This document shows, in pieces, positions 18,891 to 29,451 of a stretch of 64,000 nt of DNA. This DNA is from Xenorhabdus cabanillasii (GTDB taxonomy: Bacteria; Pseudomonadota; Gammaproteobacteria; Enterobacterales; Enterobacteriaceae). The stretch is from positions 1,178,001 to 1,242,000 of the forward strand of contig NZ_QTUB01000001.1 of NCBI RefSeq assembly GCF_003386665.1, written 5' to 3'. The number at the start of each line of letters is the position of its first letter. The first letter of the stretch is position 1. A program made the position numbers and the translations under genes. The notes beneath the pieces are model-generated. The model made no database searches. It saw nothing but the letters and a program-made list of their open reading frames with translations, and was not told the DNA's origin.

Positions 18891-20138
18891 ATGACTAAAC
18901 AGAACCTTTCAGAATCGCTGTTTAAACCTCAGGTTAAACATCCGGAAACTTCCACACTGGTAAAATACGGTTGTCCACAAGCGACTAATACCAGTAATAA
19001 AATGCTTAGTGGAGAGCGCCGGGAATGCTGGTATCGCATGATTAACTGGCTCGCTTGGATCTGGAGAGGGATCAATCCGCTGGAAATTCAAGATGTTCTC
19101 AGCAGGATTGCGGTGACAAATGCTGAACGTAGTCATGACCATTTATTGGACACAGTGGTTGGCTATCGTAAAGGGAACTGGGCATTCGAATGGTCACAAC
19201 AGGCTATGTGCTGGCAGCAGAAAGCACAGCATGCTGGACAGGGATCTGAAGCCAGTGAGTGTTGGTTAAAAGCTTCAATGTTATACAGCATTGCTGCGTA
19301 TCCCCATCTGCGTGGTGACGAATTGGCAGATCAGGCAGTTGCCCTGGCAAATAAAGCTTATGAAAATGCAGCACATTTCTCTGATTATCAGCTGAAAAAA
19401 CTGAAATTTCAGTTAGAAGAAGGTAAAACCGTTACTGGTTTATTGCATATTCCTTCTGGTATTCAGGGGCCGTGCCCGACAATACTCGTTTGTGCCAGTC
19501 TTGATAGTCTGCAAAGTGATTGTTGGCGATTGTTCCGGGAACATTTCTCACCGCTAGGTTTTGCAATGCTGACGGTGGATATGCCTTCTGTAGGTTATTC
19601 AGCCAAGTTTACATTGACACAGGATACTTGCGCTCTTCATCAACAAGTACTGCAACAATTAAAGACTGTTCCGTGGATTGACCATACAAGAGTGGGAATT
19701 TTTGGTTTTCGTTTTGGCGCCAATATTGCTGTTCGTCTTGCATATCTGGAACCTCATCTTATTAAGGGAGTGGCTGTGGTCAGCCCGGTTGTTCATGAAC
19801 TACTGCATGATGAAAAGTTACAGCAGAAAATTCCGTCAATGTACAAAGATGTACTTGCCAGTCGTCTGGGTGTTTACCATGTTGATGAGGCTGCTCTGCG
19901 TTCAGAACTGAGCTGTTATTCCTTGAAAAATCAAGGGCTACTGGGGCGTCGCTGTTCTGTGCCAATGTTTTCGGTATATTGGAAAGATGATATTTTCAGT
20001 CCAGGAGAAGACTCAAAACTTATTGCTAGATCATCAATGGATGGTTCCTTATTGGCAATTCCGTCAAGGCCTGTCTACAGCGGTTTCAGTAGGGCATTAC
20101 ACGAATCAAGTGTATGGTTGAAAGATAAAGTTGACTAA
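18891..20138 (+). CDS. frsA: FrsA, alpha/beta-hydrolase (fermentation/respiration switch protein)
   Basis: FrsA is an alpha/beta-hydrolase fold protein reported in E. coli to bind unphosphorylated EIIA-Glc and to have esterase activity; its physiological role is unsettled. The 415-residue sequence starts with the family motif NLSESLFKPQVKHPETSTLV, has the conserved YRMINWLAWIWRGINPLEI, and the hydrolase core with HTRVGIFGFRFGANIAVRLAYLEPHLI, where the usual nucleophile Ser of G-x-S-x-G is replaced (GFRFGAN), as in E. coli FrsA. Translation start is assigned by family alignment because the ribosome site is weak. Confidence 0.94.
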   Translation: MTKQNLSESLFKPQVKHPETSTLVKYGCPQATNTSNKMLSGERRECWYRMINWLAWIWRGINPLEIQDVLSRIAVTNAERSHDHLLDTVVGYRKGNWAFEWSQQAMCWQQKAQHAGQGSEASECWLKASMLYSIAAYPHLRGDELADQAVALANKAYENAAHFSDYQLKKLKFQLEEGKTVTGLLHIPSGIQGPCPTILVCASLDSLQSDCWRLFREHFSPLGFAMLTVDMPSVGYSAKFTLTQDTCALHQQVLQQLKTVPWIDHTRVGIFGFRFGANIAVRLAYLEPHLIKGVAVVSPVVHELLHDEKLQQKIPSMYKDVLASRLGVYHVDEAALRSELSCYSLKNQGLLGRRCSVPMFSVYWKDDIFSPGEDSKLIARSSMDGSLLAIPSRPVYSGFSRALHESSVWLKDKVD

Positions 20139-20211
20139 ACTTAAATTTAATAGTTGAAATTTTTTAATCATTTGATACAAATGTGCTTCTGTTTATAAAG
20201 GAGACCTTTGT

Positions 20212-20601
20212 ATGACTGTACCCGCAAGTTATTCCAGAAATAAGTTGTTAAAGAGTTTTTCTGCATTAGGACCCTACTTACGTGAACTAAAATGCCAAAA
20301 TGATTACTTCTTTTTTGATTGTCTGGCTGTCTGCGTGAGTGCAAAAGCAGCACCAGAAAAACGGGAGTTCTGGGGATGGTGGTTAGAATTGGAATTACAG
20401 GAAAAAGGGTTTGTTTATAACTATCAGGTAGGTCTGTTTGATAAACACGGTGAGTGGCAACCAATGAGTATCAAAAAAGAAGCTGATCTTAAGCATCTTG
20501 AATCAACATTACAGGCATTTCACAAACGGCTGTCCGTTTCTCTTGATACCTTCAAACTGACGCTGATCCCGTCCGACAACACTGTCACTCCCCAGATTTA
20601 A
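20212..20601 (+). CDS. crl: Sigma-factor-binding protein Crl
   Basis: Crl binds the stationary-phase sigma factor RpoS and helps it form holoenzyme. The 129-residue protein carries the conserved segments SYSRNKLLKSFSALGPYLRE, the Phe-rich DYFFFDCLAVCVSAKA and FWGWWLELELQEKGFVYNYQVG, as in E. coli Crl (133 residues). AAAGGAGACC provides a strong ribosome site. It precedes proBA as in E. coli, where crl, phoE and proBA are neighbours; here no porin gene intervenes. Confidence 0.95.
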   Translation: MTVPASYSRNKLLKSFSALGPYLRELKCQNDYFFFDCLAVCVSAKAAPEKREFWGWWLELELQEKGFVYNYQVGLFDKHGEWQPMSIKKEADLKHLESTLQAFHKRLSVSLDTFKLTLIPSDNTVTPQI

Positions 20602-20836
20602 ATTTTGGCGTAAATTTGTTTTATATCCGATAAATTTTAAGTTGTATCAGGATAATAAATGAATGGAATCAATAAGAAGGCAACTTAATGAATTAAGGGT
20701 ATAAATCAACTTTTATTTGGATTTTGCGTTATGCCAGTTGGCATGACGCTTCTCTCCTGCTAAAACTGGGCTCTGTTTTTTTTAAATTTATTGTGTCTTA
20801 TTTATTTTTTAAATGAATGGTAATGGCAGGAATATG

Positions 20837-21940
20837 ATGAATGACAGTCAAACATTAGTTGTGAAACTGGGGACGAGTGTACTGACTGGTGGTTCTCGTC
20901 GTTTAAATCGTGCTCATATGGTGGAGTTGGTTCGGCAATGCGCGCAGCAACATGAGAAAGGTCACCGTATTATTATTGTGACTTCCGGTGCAATTGCAGC
21001 GGGTCGGGAACATCTTGGTTATCCGGAACTGCCGGCGACAATTGCTTCAAAACAGTTGCTTGCTGCTGTAGGGCAAAGCCGGTTGATCCAATTATGGGAG
21101 CAGCTTTTCTCCATTTATGGTATTCATGTCGGCCAAATGTTGTTAACCCGAGCAGATCTGGAAGATCGTGAACGTTTCCTGAATGCAAGGGATACACTTC
21201 ATGCACTACTTGATAACCAGATTATCCCTATTATTAATGAAAATGATGCAGTTGCAACAGCAGAGATAAAAGTGGGTGATAATGATAACCTTTCTGCTTT
21301 GGCGGCAATTCTGGGTAGTGCGGATAAATTGTTACTTCTGACAGACATCGAAGGGCTATATACTGCCGATCCCCGTCATAATCCTGATGCGGAACTTATT
21401 CGTGAAGTGCATGATATCAGTGATGAACTCAAAATGATGGCCGGAGACAGCGTTTCAGGTCTTGGAACCGGTGGTATGGCAACAAAACTTCAGGCCGCAG
21501 GTGTTGCAGGGCGTGCCGGAATTGATGTGATTATTGCTGCGGGTAATAGAGCTAATGTCGTTGCTGATGTGATTGAGGACAAATCGGTTGGTACACATTT
21601 CCATGGCTTGACCAGTCCGGTGGAAAATCGTAAGCGCTGGATCTTCGGTGCACCTTCTGCGGGAGAAATCATTGTTGATGATGGCGCAGAATCCGCCATT
21701 CTTGAGAAAGGCAGCTCTTTACTGCCGAAAGGGATCAGAAGTGTTGCAGGTGACTTTTCCCGTGGTGAAGTTGTCCGCATCTGTAGCTTATCCGGCAAGA
21801 AGTTAGCCCATGGTGTATGCCGTTACAACAGTGATGCTTTACGCCTGATTGCAGGTCACCATTCACAGAAAATCTGCCAGATATTGGGTTATGAATATGG
21901 TGCAGTTGCTGTGCACCGTGATGATATGATCGTAAGTTAA
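20837..21940 (+). CDS. proB: Glutamate 5-kinase
   Basis: ProB phosphorylates glutamate, the first and proline-inhibited step of proline synthesis. The ATG at 20837 gives 367 residues, the E. coli length, with GGCAGGA just upstream; in-frame ATGs at 20813 and 20834 are less likely. The amino-acid kinase domain ([14 protein letters not shown] at the N-terminus, [13 protein letters not shown] [36 protein letters not shown]) is followed by a C-terminal PUA domain (about residues 275-355). It forms an operon with proA 10 bases downstream. A 9-10 bp hairpin (20727-20748, cgttatgcca/tggcatgacg) lies in the leader; its role is unknown. Confidence 0.97.
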   Translation: MNDSQTLVVKLGTSVLTGGSRRLNRAHMVELVRQCAQQHEKGHRIIIVTSGAIAAGREHLGYPELPATIASKQLLAAVGQSRLIQLWEQLFSIYGIHVGQMLLTRADLEDRERFLNARDTLHALLDNQIIPIINENDAVATAEIKVGDNDNLSALAAILGSADKLLLLTDIEGLYTADPRHNPDAELIREVHDISDELKMMAGDSVSGLGTGGMATKLQAAGVAGRAGIDVIIAAGNRANVVADVIEDKSVGTHFHGLTSPVENRKRWIFGAPSAGEIIVDDGAESAILEKGSSLLPKGIRSVAGDFSRGEVVRICSLSGKKLAHGVCRYNSDALRLIAGHHSQKICQILGYEYGAVAVHRDDMIVS

Positions 21941-21950
21941 GGATTCCACC

Positions 21951-23204
21951 ATGCTAGAGCAGATGGGAAAAGCAGCCAAAGCAGCATCATGGCAACTGGC
22001 TCAATTGAGTACCAGTCAGAAAAATCAGGCGTTGAGTCATATTGCTGATTTACTTGAGCAGGAAACAGAAGAGATCCTTGTTGCTAATCAGCAGGATATG
22101 GAACAAGCCCGTCAACAGGGTATGAATGAGGCATTGCTTGATCGGTTATTGCTGACTCCTGAACGGTTGACAGCGATTGCTAATGATGTGCGTCAGGTTT
22201 GTCGCTTGGCTGATCCTGTAGGGCAGGTCATGGATGGACAGCTGCTGGATAATGGGTTGCAACTGAGCCGCCGCCGTGTTCCTCTTGGCGTAATTGGCGT
22301 AATTTATGAAGCTCGTCCCAATGTCACTATTGATGTCGCATCATTATGCCTGAAAACAGGGAATGCAGTGATACTACGTGGTGGTAAGGAAACCCATCAT
22401 ACCAATCAGGCAATGGTTAAAGTGATCCAACAGGCATTAGAACAAAGTGGTTTGCCTGCGGCGGCGGTTCAGGCGATTAATAAACCTGATCGTGAACTGG
22501 TTGCCGAATTATTGAAAATGGATCGCTATATTGACATGCTGATCCCACGAGGTGGTGCTAGGTTGCACAAACTTTGCCGAGAACAGTCCACTATTCCGGT
22601 TATCACTGGAGGAATTGGTGTTTGTCACACGTTTGTCGATGAACATGTGAATTTCGAAAAAGCATTGAAAGTTATCACCAATGCAAAAGTTCAACGCCCA
22701 AGTGCCTGTAATGCTTTGGAAACTCTCTTGGTGCATGAGAGGATAGCCGCTGACTTTCTGCCGGCATTAAGTGTCAGAATGAAAGAGCAGGGAGTAACAC
22801 TGCATGCAGGGACGTCAGCTATGGCATTACTGAAAGATGGCCCGGCAAAAGTTGTTGAAGTGGCAGAAGAAGACTATTGCGATGAATGGCTATCATTGGA
22901 TATGAATGTGGAAATTGTCAGCGATATTGATAGAGCTATTGAACATATCCGTATTTATGGTACAGCCCATTCGGATGCTATTTTGACAGAGTCTTTACAG
23001 CATGCAGACTATTTTATTCGTCATGTGGACTCTTCGGCTGTATATGTAAATGCCAGTATACGTTTTACTGATGGCGGTCAGTTTGGTTTAGGGGCAGAGG
23101 TTGCTGTCAGTACCCAGAAACTACACTCCAGAGGTCCAATGGGACTGGATGCATTGACGACTTATAAATGGATCGGTTACGGAGATTACCTTACCCGTCG
23201 TTAA
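21951..23204 (+). CDS. proA: Glutamate-5-semialdehyde dehydrogenase (gamma-glutamyl phosphate reductase)
   Basis: ProA reduces gamma-glutamyl phosphate to glutamate semialdehyde, the second step of proline synthesis. The 417-residue protein has the family stretches [48 protein letters not shown], and the catalytic Cys in [18 protein letters not shown] (near residue 255). Length matches E. coli ProA. It directly follows proB, with which it functions as a complex that protects the labile acyl-phosphate. A terminator hairpin follows. Confidence 0.98.
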   Translation: MLEQMGKAAKAASWQLAQLSTSQKNQALSHIADLLEQETEEILVANQQDMEQARQQGMNEALLDRLLLTPERLTAIANDVRQVCRLADPVGQVMDGQLLDNGLQLSRRRVPLGVIGVIYEARPNVTIDVASLCLKTGNAVILRGGKETHHTNQAMVKVIQQALEQSGLPAAAVQAINKPDRELVAELLKMDRYIDMLIPRGGARLHKLCREQSTIPVITGGIGVCHTFVDEHVNFEKALKVITNAKVQRPSACNALETLLVHERIAADFLPALSVRMKEQGVTLHAGTSAMALLKDGPAKVVEVAEEDYCDEWLSLDMNVEIVSDIDRAIEHIRIYGTAHSDAILTESLQHADYFIRHVDSSAVYVNASIRFTDGGQFGLGAEVAVSTQKLHSRGPMGLDALTTYKWIGYGDYLTRR

Positions 23205-23242
23205 TGGAAATATTCTGTTTTAGTAATTTTTAAATCAGAACA

Positions 23243-23271
23243 AGTCACACTTACCAATAAGTGTGGCTTTT
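23243..23271 (+). terminator. Intrinsic terminator after proA
   Basis: The 11-bp stem agtcacactta / taagtgtggct (one G-T pair), loop CCAA, is followed by TTT. It lies 39 bases past the proA stop. Confidence 0.75.
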
Positions 23272-23298
23272 AGTGTGGTAAAAATAGTGTGGTAAAAA
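23271..23298. repeat. 14-bp tandem duplication (x2)
   Basis: tagtgtggtaaaaa is present twice with no gap, starting in the tail of the proA terminator and reaching into the aroL promoter region. Confidence 0.9.
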
Positions 23299-23315
23299 TA
23301 TATTTTTTACATAAG

Positions 23316-23333
23316 TGTAAACATTTGGTTACT
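23316..23333 (+). promoter_or_regulatory. Possible weak TyrR box before aroL
   Basis: TGTAAA-N6-GTTACT matches the TyrR consensus TGTAAA-N6-TTTACA in all of the first half and 4 of 6 in the second. E. coli aroL is TyrR-regulated, which makes the position sensible, but the match alone is modest. Confidence 0.4.
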
Positions 23334-23383
23334 ATACTTTGTATTCAACTTTAATGGTTCAGACCTTCAGGAAAAACAACACA

Positions 23384-23914
23384 ATGAAGCAAACTCTATT
23401 TATCGTAGGTGCACGTGGTGCAGGGAAGACGACAATAGGTAATTTGTTGGCTGAAGTGTTAGCGTATAAATTTGTTGACACCGATGAAAATATTCAGATT
23501 TCATGTGGGATGACTATTGCTGAACTCGTTGAGCAACGTGGTTGGGACTATTTCAGGAAGTTGGAAAGCCAAACATTAAAAGCTGTCAGCCAGAAAAACC
23601 GGGTCATTTCTACAGGGGGTGGAATAGTATTAGCAGCCGAGAATCGGCAGTATATGCGGCAAAATGGCATTGTGATTTATCTGCAAGCCCCAGCGGAAGT
23701 TCTGATAGAGCGATTGTCTCATAATCCAGAAAATTCACAGCGCCCTAGTCTGACCGGAAAGTCCATAACGGAAGAAATAGTCGGAGTGTTGGCAGAAAGA
23801 GAACCAATATATCGCGAATGTGCCCATTTTATTGTCGATGCTACCCTATCAATAGAAAATATCGCTCTTGATATAAAAAGTTACATTTTGAGGCAATACA
23901 AACAGATAATTTGA
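23384..23914 (+). CDS. aroL: Shikimate kinase II
   Basis: AroL phosphorylates shikimate on the way to chorismate. The ATG at 23384 gives a 176-residue protein starting MKQTLFIVGARGAGKTT, with the P-loop at residues 9-17; upstream in-frame codons from 23339 have no family support. Substrate-binding and lid motifs are FVDTDENIQ, the FRKLES region and STGGGIVL, plus the lid Arg in SQRPSLTGK. It resembles E. coli AroL (with MTIAEL and NGIVIYL) more than AroK. It is a single gene with a weak TyrR-like site upstream. Confidence 0.93.
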   Translation: MKQTLFIVGARGAGKTTIGNLLAEVLAYKFVDTDENIQISCGMTIAELVEQRGWDYFRKLESQTLKAVSQKNRVISTGGGIVLAAENRQYMRQNGIVIYLQAPAEVLIERLSHNPENSQRPSLTGKSITEEIVGVLAEREPIYRECAHFIVDATLSIENIALDIKSYILRQYKQII

Positions 23915-24033
23915 TATATTTTTTTATTTTTACGTTTATTTTTTATATGAGTAATAAATTCTATATCTCAGATCATTTATACCTCTTATAGTATCACTCT
24001 GCTTATTACTCACTTTAATTTTATTTAATTATA

Positions 24034-24057
24034 TTGAGATATGGATTGAGATATGGA
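24034..24057. repeat. 12-bp tandem duplication at the aas start codon
   Basis: ttgagatatgga is repeated head-to-tail. The second copy contains the aas ATG (24053). The first copy contains an in-frame ATG (24041) that reads ATG GAT TGA, a two-codon minigene ending 4 bases before the true start. Confidence 0.9.
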
Positions 24058-26206
24058 TATGCTCTTAAAGTTTCTACGATTACTTGTGCGCGCGCTTTTT
24101 AGAGTTACAGTAGAAGGTGATGACAAGCATCTCAAACACCCCAAATGTATTATTACTCCCAATCATATTTCCTTTTTGGATGGTCTTTTGGTTGGGCTTT
24201 TCCTGCCAGTGAAACCCGTATTTGCCATTTATTCTAATATTGCGACACGGAGCTTTCTCAAATTTATTAAACCCTATGCGGATGTTGTGCCCTTGGATCC
24301 AACGAACCCGATGGCAATCAGAACGCTGGTCAAAGAGATCGATAATGGGCGGCCTATCGTAATTTTCCCTGAAGGCCGGATCACGGTAACGGGCTCTCTG
24401 ATGAAAGTTTATGATGGTGCAGCGTTCATTGCAGCCAAGTCAGATGCCAAAGTCGTGCCTATCCGTATTGATGGTGCAGAACAAAGTATCTTCGGGCGTT
24501 TGAAAGGTGTTATGAAACTTCATTGGTTCCCCAAAATTACCATCAAGATTTTACCTGCCATAGATTTTCCGATGCCTGAAGCACCTGATTCGTCAATGCG
24601 TCGCCGTTTGGCGGGAGAAAAACTGCATGCTGTTATGATGGATGTGAGAATGCAGACACGTCCGAAAGAGACGTTATTCAGTGCTTACCTGACAGCTCAA
24701 AAGCGTTTTGGTCGTTTTAAACCCTGTATTGAAGATATCGCACTGAAAGAAGATAGTTATCACACACTATTGAAAAAAATATTGGCAGTCAGTCGGATCT
24801 TAGAACGTTTTACTCAGGAAGGTGAAAGAGTAGGATTTTTACTGCCTAATGCTACTGTTATGGCGACTGCTATATACGGTGCATCACTGAGAGGACGGGT
24901 TCCGGCCTTGTTGAATTATACGGCGGGAAGCAGTGGTGTTAAAAATGCCATACAGGCGGCGACAATCAAAACCATTGTGACTTCTCGTCAATTTCTGGAA
25001 AAAGGGCAGTTAACCAATTTGCCTGAGCAGGTAACAGAAGTGAATTGGGTCTATCTTGAAGATCTGAAAGATACCATCACACGGGATGATAAGTTTTGGA
25101 TACTCTGGCATTTAATTTTCCCGACCAAAGCTATTCTGCCTTCACAGAAACCAGAAGATGATGCGCTGATCCTGTTTACTTCAGGTTCTGAAGGTGTACC
25201 AAAAGGGGTTGTGCATAGTCATGCCAGTTTATTGGCTAATGTTGAACAAATTAAAACGATTGCAGACTTTACTCCACAGGATCGTTTTATGTCATCTTTG
25301 CCCCTGTTTCATGCCTTTGGGCTGACAGTCGGGTTATTTACCCCTTTGATGACGGGAAGTCGTGTATTCCTTTACCCAAATCCCCTGCATTATCGTGTTA
25401 TCCCTGAAGTAGTCTATGATCAAAACTGTACTGTTCTGTTCGGAACCTCAACTTTTCTGGGTCACTATGCCCGTTTTGCCCACCCTTATGATTTTTCCCG
25501 CTTGCGCTATGTCGTTGCAGGTGCAGAAAAACTGTCAGAAAACACCAAACGTATTTGGCAGGATAAATTTGGTATCCGTATTCTGGAAGGTTACGGCGTG
25601 ACAGAATGCGCTCCCGTTGTGGCAATTAATGTCCCGATGGTTGCCAAAGTAGGTACAGTTGGACGGATTTTGCCGGGTATGGAAGCGCGCTTACTGCCTG
25701 TAACGGGCATTGAAGAGGGCGGACGTCTGCAATTACGTGGCCCGAATATCATGAAAGGTTATCTGCGGGTTGAGGCTCCAGATTGTATTGATCCACCCGC
25801 AGCAGAAAATATTGAAGGGAATCTAGAGCTTGGTTGGTATGATACAGGCGATATTGTCTCTATTGACGAAGAGGGTTTTTGTACGATTAAAGGGCGCGTG
25901 AAGCGTTTTGCCAAATTGGCAGGTGAAATGATTTCTCTTGAAGCTGTAGAGCAAATTGCTTCAAGGATCTCACCGGATGCTCTGCATGCAGCAACGGCCA
26001 GAAACGATCATAGTAAAGGTGAAGCTCTGGTGTTGTTCACGACAGATACGGTTCTGAACAGAAATGCGATGTTAGTTGTTGCACGCGAAATTGGAATGCC
26101 TGAACTGGCAGTTCCACGAGATATTCGCTACGTGCAGCAATTACCTTTACTTGGTAGTGGCAAACCTGATTTTGTCACGTTAAGAGAAATGGCAGAGCAG
26201 GAGTAA
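24053..26206 (+). CDS. aas: Bifunctional 2-acylglycerophosphoethanolamine acyltransferase / acyl-ACP synthetase
   Basis: Aas re-acylates lysophosphatidylethanolamine at the inner membrane using fatty acid activated on bound ACP. The 717-residue protein joins an N-terminal PlsC-type acyltransferase domain (NHISFLDG with the HX4D pair His38/Asp43; [10 protein letters not shown]) to a C-terminal AMP-forming synthetase domain ([19 protein letters not shown]-loop near residue 375; [27 protein letters not shown]). E. coli Aas is 719 residues. Four bases separate it from lplT, the flippase for its substrate. The start region is a 12-bp tandem duplication. Confidence 0.97.
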   Translation: MDMLLKFLRLLVRALFRVTVEGDDKHLKHPKCIITPNHISFLDGLLVGLFLPVKPVFAIYSNIATRSFLKFIKPYADVVPLDPTNPMAIRTLVKEIDNGRPIVIFPEGRITVTGSLMKVYDGAAFIAAKSDAKVVPIRIDGAEQSIFGRLKGVMKLHWFPKITIKILPAIDFPMPEAPDSSMRRRLAGEKLHAVMMDVRMQTRPKETLFSAYLTAQKRFGRFKPCIEDIALKEDSYHTLLKKILAVSRILERFTQEGERVGFLLPNATVMATAIYGASLRGRVPALLNYTAGSSGVKNAIQAATIKTIVTSRQFLEKGQLTNLPEQVTEVNWVYLEDLKDTITRDDKFWILWHLIFPTKAILPSQKPEDDALILFTSGSEGVPKGVVHSHASLLANVEQIKTIADFTPQDRFMSSLPLFHAFGLTVGLFTPLMTGSRVFLYPNPLHYRVIPEVVYDQNCTVLFGTSTFLGHYARFAHPYDFSRLRYVVAGAEKLSENTKRIWQDKFGIRILEGYGVTECAPVVAINVPMVAKVGTVGRILPGMEARLLPVTGIEEGGRLQLRGPNIMKGYLRVEAPDCIDPPAAENIEGNLELGWYDTGDIVSIDEEGFCTIKGRVKRFAKLAGEMISLEAVEQIASRISPDALHAATARNDHSKGEALVLFTTDTVLNRNAMLVVAREIGMPELAVPRDIRYVQQLPLLGSGKPDFVTLREMAEQE

Positions 26207-26210
26207 GGAA

Positions 26211-27407
26211 ATGAATGGGACTGTGGAGACACAACCATTGTTAAGCCGAGGAATGAAGGCAGTTTTATTATCCCAGTTTCTGTCTGCTTTTGCTGATAAT
26301 GCACTATTCTTCGCTATATTAGCTCAATTGAAGGCTGAGTCTTATCCGGGATGGAGCCTGCCAGCCCTACAAATTGTTTTCGTGCTGACTTATATTGTGC
26401 TTGCCCCTTTTGTGGGGCAAATTGCTGATCGGTTTTCGAAAGGCCGGGTTATGCTCTTTTCCAATGGCATCAAATTACTGGGTGCTGTCAGTATCTGCAT
26501 TGATATGAACCCTTTTCTGGGATATACCCTTGTGGGAATTGGAGCAGCAGCTTATTCCCCTGCCAAATATGGGATCTTGGGTGAATTGACTGACGGTGGG
26601 CGTCTGGTCAAAGCTAATGGCATGATGGAAGCGTCAACAATTGCAGCGATTCTGATTGGTTCTGTAGCAGGTGGCTTTCTTTCTGATTTCAGTCTGTTTC
26701 TTGTATTAGGGCTATGCGCTTTCATGTATGGTGCGGCTGTGGTAGCCAATTTCTATATTCCTCGTTTGGCGGCAGCCCGTCAGGGGAAAGGTTGGGATCC
26801 CAAAGCAATGCTGGTGGATTTTATTGTTGTTACTTCCGCCCTTTGGCGAAACCCGGAAACCCGTTTCTCTTTAGTTGGAACTAGCCTGTTCTGGGGAGCT
26901 GGTGTTACTCTTCGCTTTTTGTTGGTTGCATGGGTGCCTATTGTTCTGGGAATTGACGGAAATACAACGCCAACCTTGATGAATGCAGTCGTTGCGATTG
27001 GTATTATTGTGGGAGCGGGTTTGGCTGCAAGGTTTATTACATTGAAAACTGTGCGTCGCTGTATGCCTGCCGGAATTCTGATCGGTGTTATTGTTATCAT
27101 TTTTGCCATTCAACAATCAATATGGCATTCATACTTAATCCTGATTACGCTTGGTGTGTTTGGTGGTCTCTTCGTCGTGCCATTGAATGCATTGTTGCAG
27201 GAACATGGGAAGCATGATATGGGAGCCGGTAAAGCTGTTGCGGTACAGAATCTTGGCGAAAACAGCGCAATGCTGATTATGCTAGGTCTGTACTTAATTT
27301 CCATCATGTCAGGAATGTCCGTCATTGCTATAGGTATTGGTTTTGGTATCTTACTTTCTTTAGCAATCGGCGGGTTGTGGATTTGGGATCTGCTTCGGAA
27401 AAATTAA
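26211..27407 (+). CDS. lplT: Lysophospholipid transporter
   Basis: LplT flips lyso-phospholipids into the cytoplasmic leaflet for Aas. The 398-residue protein is a major-facilitator-superfamily member with about twelve helices, starting [31 protein letters not shown] and holding the [11 protein letters not shown] loop between helices 2 and 3, and [23 protein letters not shown] characteristic of LplT. It lies 4 bases after aas, so the two are cotranscribed. No terminator is obvious before pncC. Confidence 0.96.
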   Translation: MNGTVETQPLLSRGMKAVLLSQFLSAFADNALFFAILAQLKAESYPGWSLPALQIVFVLTYIVLAPFVGQIADRFSKGRVMLFSNGIKLLGAVSICIDMNPFLGYTLVGIGAAAYSPAKYGILGELTDGGRLVKANGMMEASTIAAILIGSVAGGFLSDFSLFLVLGLCAFMYGAAVVANFYIPRLAAARQGKGWDPKAMLVDFIVVTSALWRNPETRFSLVGTSLFWGAGVTLRFLLVAWVPIVLGIDGNTTPTLMNAVVAIGIIVGAGLAARFITLKTVRRCMPAGILIGVIVIIFAIQQSIWHSYLILITLGVFGGLFVVPLNALLQEHGKHDMGAGKAVAVQNLGENSAMLIMLGLYLISIMSGMSVIAIGIGFGILLSLAIGGLWIWDLLRKN

Positions 27408-27432
27408 TTTCTTACAGAGTTAAAGGCGTACT

Positions 27433-27936
27433 ATGGGTGAAAAAATCCTGAATCAGCTTAGTATTGAACTTGGGAAAAGATTACGCCAGAAGCAGTTATC
27501 CATAACCTGTGCAGAATCCTGCACAGGGGGATGGATCGCTAAGACGATCACAGATATTGCTGGCAGTTCAGCTTATTTTAATCGTGGTTTCGTGACTTAC
27601 AGTAATGATGCCAAGCATGAAATGCTGGGAGTATCGCATGTGTCTCTGGCTCAGTTTGGCGCTGTCAGTGAGCAAGTTGTTAAAGAAATGGCTTCAGGGG
27701 CGTTGGAAGTCGCTAAAGCAGATTTTGCTATTTCAGTCAGTGGCATAGCAGGGCCAGAAGGTGGCAGCGAAGAGAAACCAATAGGTACAGTCTATTTTGG
27801 GTTTGCTGCCCGTGATGGTGAAAATATATATACGAAGTCATATCGTCGGCTTTTTACTGGTGATCGTCACGCTGTACGACTCCAGTCAGTTATTTTTTCT
27901 TTAAAAACATTGCTGGAAGAAATCATAAAAAATTAA
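27433..27936 (+). CDS. pncC: Nicotinamide-nucleotide amidohydrolase
   Basis: PncC (YgaD, CinA C-terminal domain family) deamidates NMN released by bacterial DNA ligase, returning it to NAD synthesis. The 167-residue protein contains the signature ITCAESCTGGWIAKTITDIAGSSAYFNRGFVTYSNDAK, the SEQVVKEMASGA segment and ISVSGIAGPEGGSEEKPIGTVYF. It stands 25 bases after lplT and just upstream of recA, the same position as in E. coli. It is the short, stand-alone form of the family. Confidence 0.95.
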   Translation: MGEKILNQLSIELGKRLRQKQLSITCAESCTGGWIAKTITDIAGSSAYFNRGFVTYSNDAKHEMLGVSHVSLAQFGAVSEQVVKEMASGALEVAKADFAISVSGIAGPEGGSEEKPIGTVYFGFAARDGENIYTKSYRRLFTGDRHAVRLQSVIFSLKTLLEEIIKN

Positions 27937-27937
27937 C

Positions 27938-27965
27938 TTGATGCTGTATGATTATACAGTATAAT
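27938..27965 (+). promoter_or_regulatory. recA promoter with embedded LexA box
   Basis: A -35 TTGATG (27938-27943) and a -10 TATAAT (27960-27965) are separated by exactly 16 bases, and that spacer is itself a perfect LexA box, CTGTATGATTATACAG (27944-27959). LexA binding would therefore block the promoter directly, as in E. coli recA. Confidence 0.93.
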
Positions 27966-27982
27966 TGGTTCCAGCACTTTGA

Positions 27983-29137
<1,155 letters not shown>

Positions 29138-29173
29138 TCACTTTTCATTTTGTGATCACAAATTGTTTCCGTC

Positions 29174-29210
29174 AAAAACCACATCCAGTTTGGGTGTGGT
29201 TTTTGTTTTT
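29174..29210 (+). terminator. Intrinsic terminator after recA
   Basis: The 13-bp stem aaaaaccacatcc / gggtgtggttttt (one G-T pair), with a 5-base AGTTT loop, continues into a T-rich tail. Confidence 0.9.
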
Positions 29211-29451
29211 ATGTAGGAATAAACAAGATTGGAAACGATTGCATAGAAACTGGTCTGACAAACAGACTTTCAGAAAATATCCAGACGAATTACAATGCTG
29301 AAAAGCGAATGGATTTATATGGGATTTTACTTCTTATGGAAGACACTCTATCTTAACCCTATTTTAATGTGTTCGTGAGTTGAAATGGTGATGAGATATA
29401 CCACCTCAACCATCCATGATTCTGTTTTTTCAGCTTGATTTCGGGACAATT
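29211..29451. other. recA-alaS intergenic region without recX
   Basis: The whole recA-alaS gap (29138-29451) is only 314 bases, and after the recA terminator there is no open frame resembling RecX (about 150-165 residues expected). I see only the probable alaS promoter/leader region here and no RNA gene. Confidence 0.7.

Noticed and set aside
26552..27325. Long antisense frames over lplT and similar antisense frames over recA, alaS, ffh and clpB
   Set aside because: They are shadows of well-conserved genes with codon patterns fixed by the plus-strand protein; no ribosome sites or homologues are apparent.
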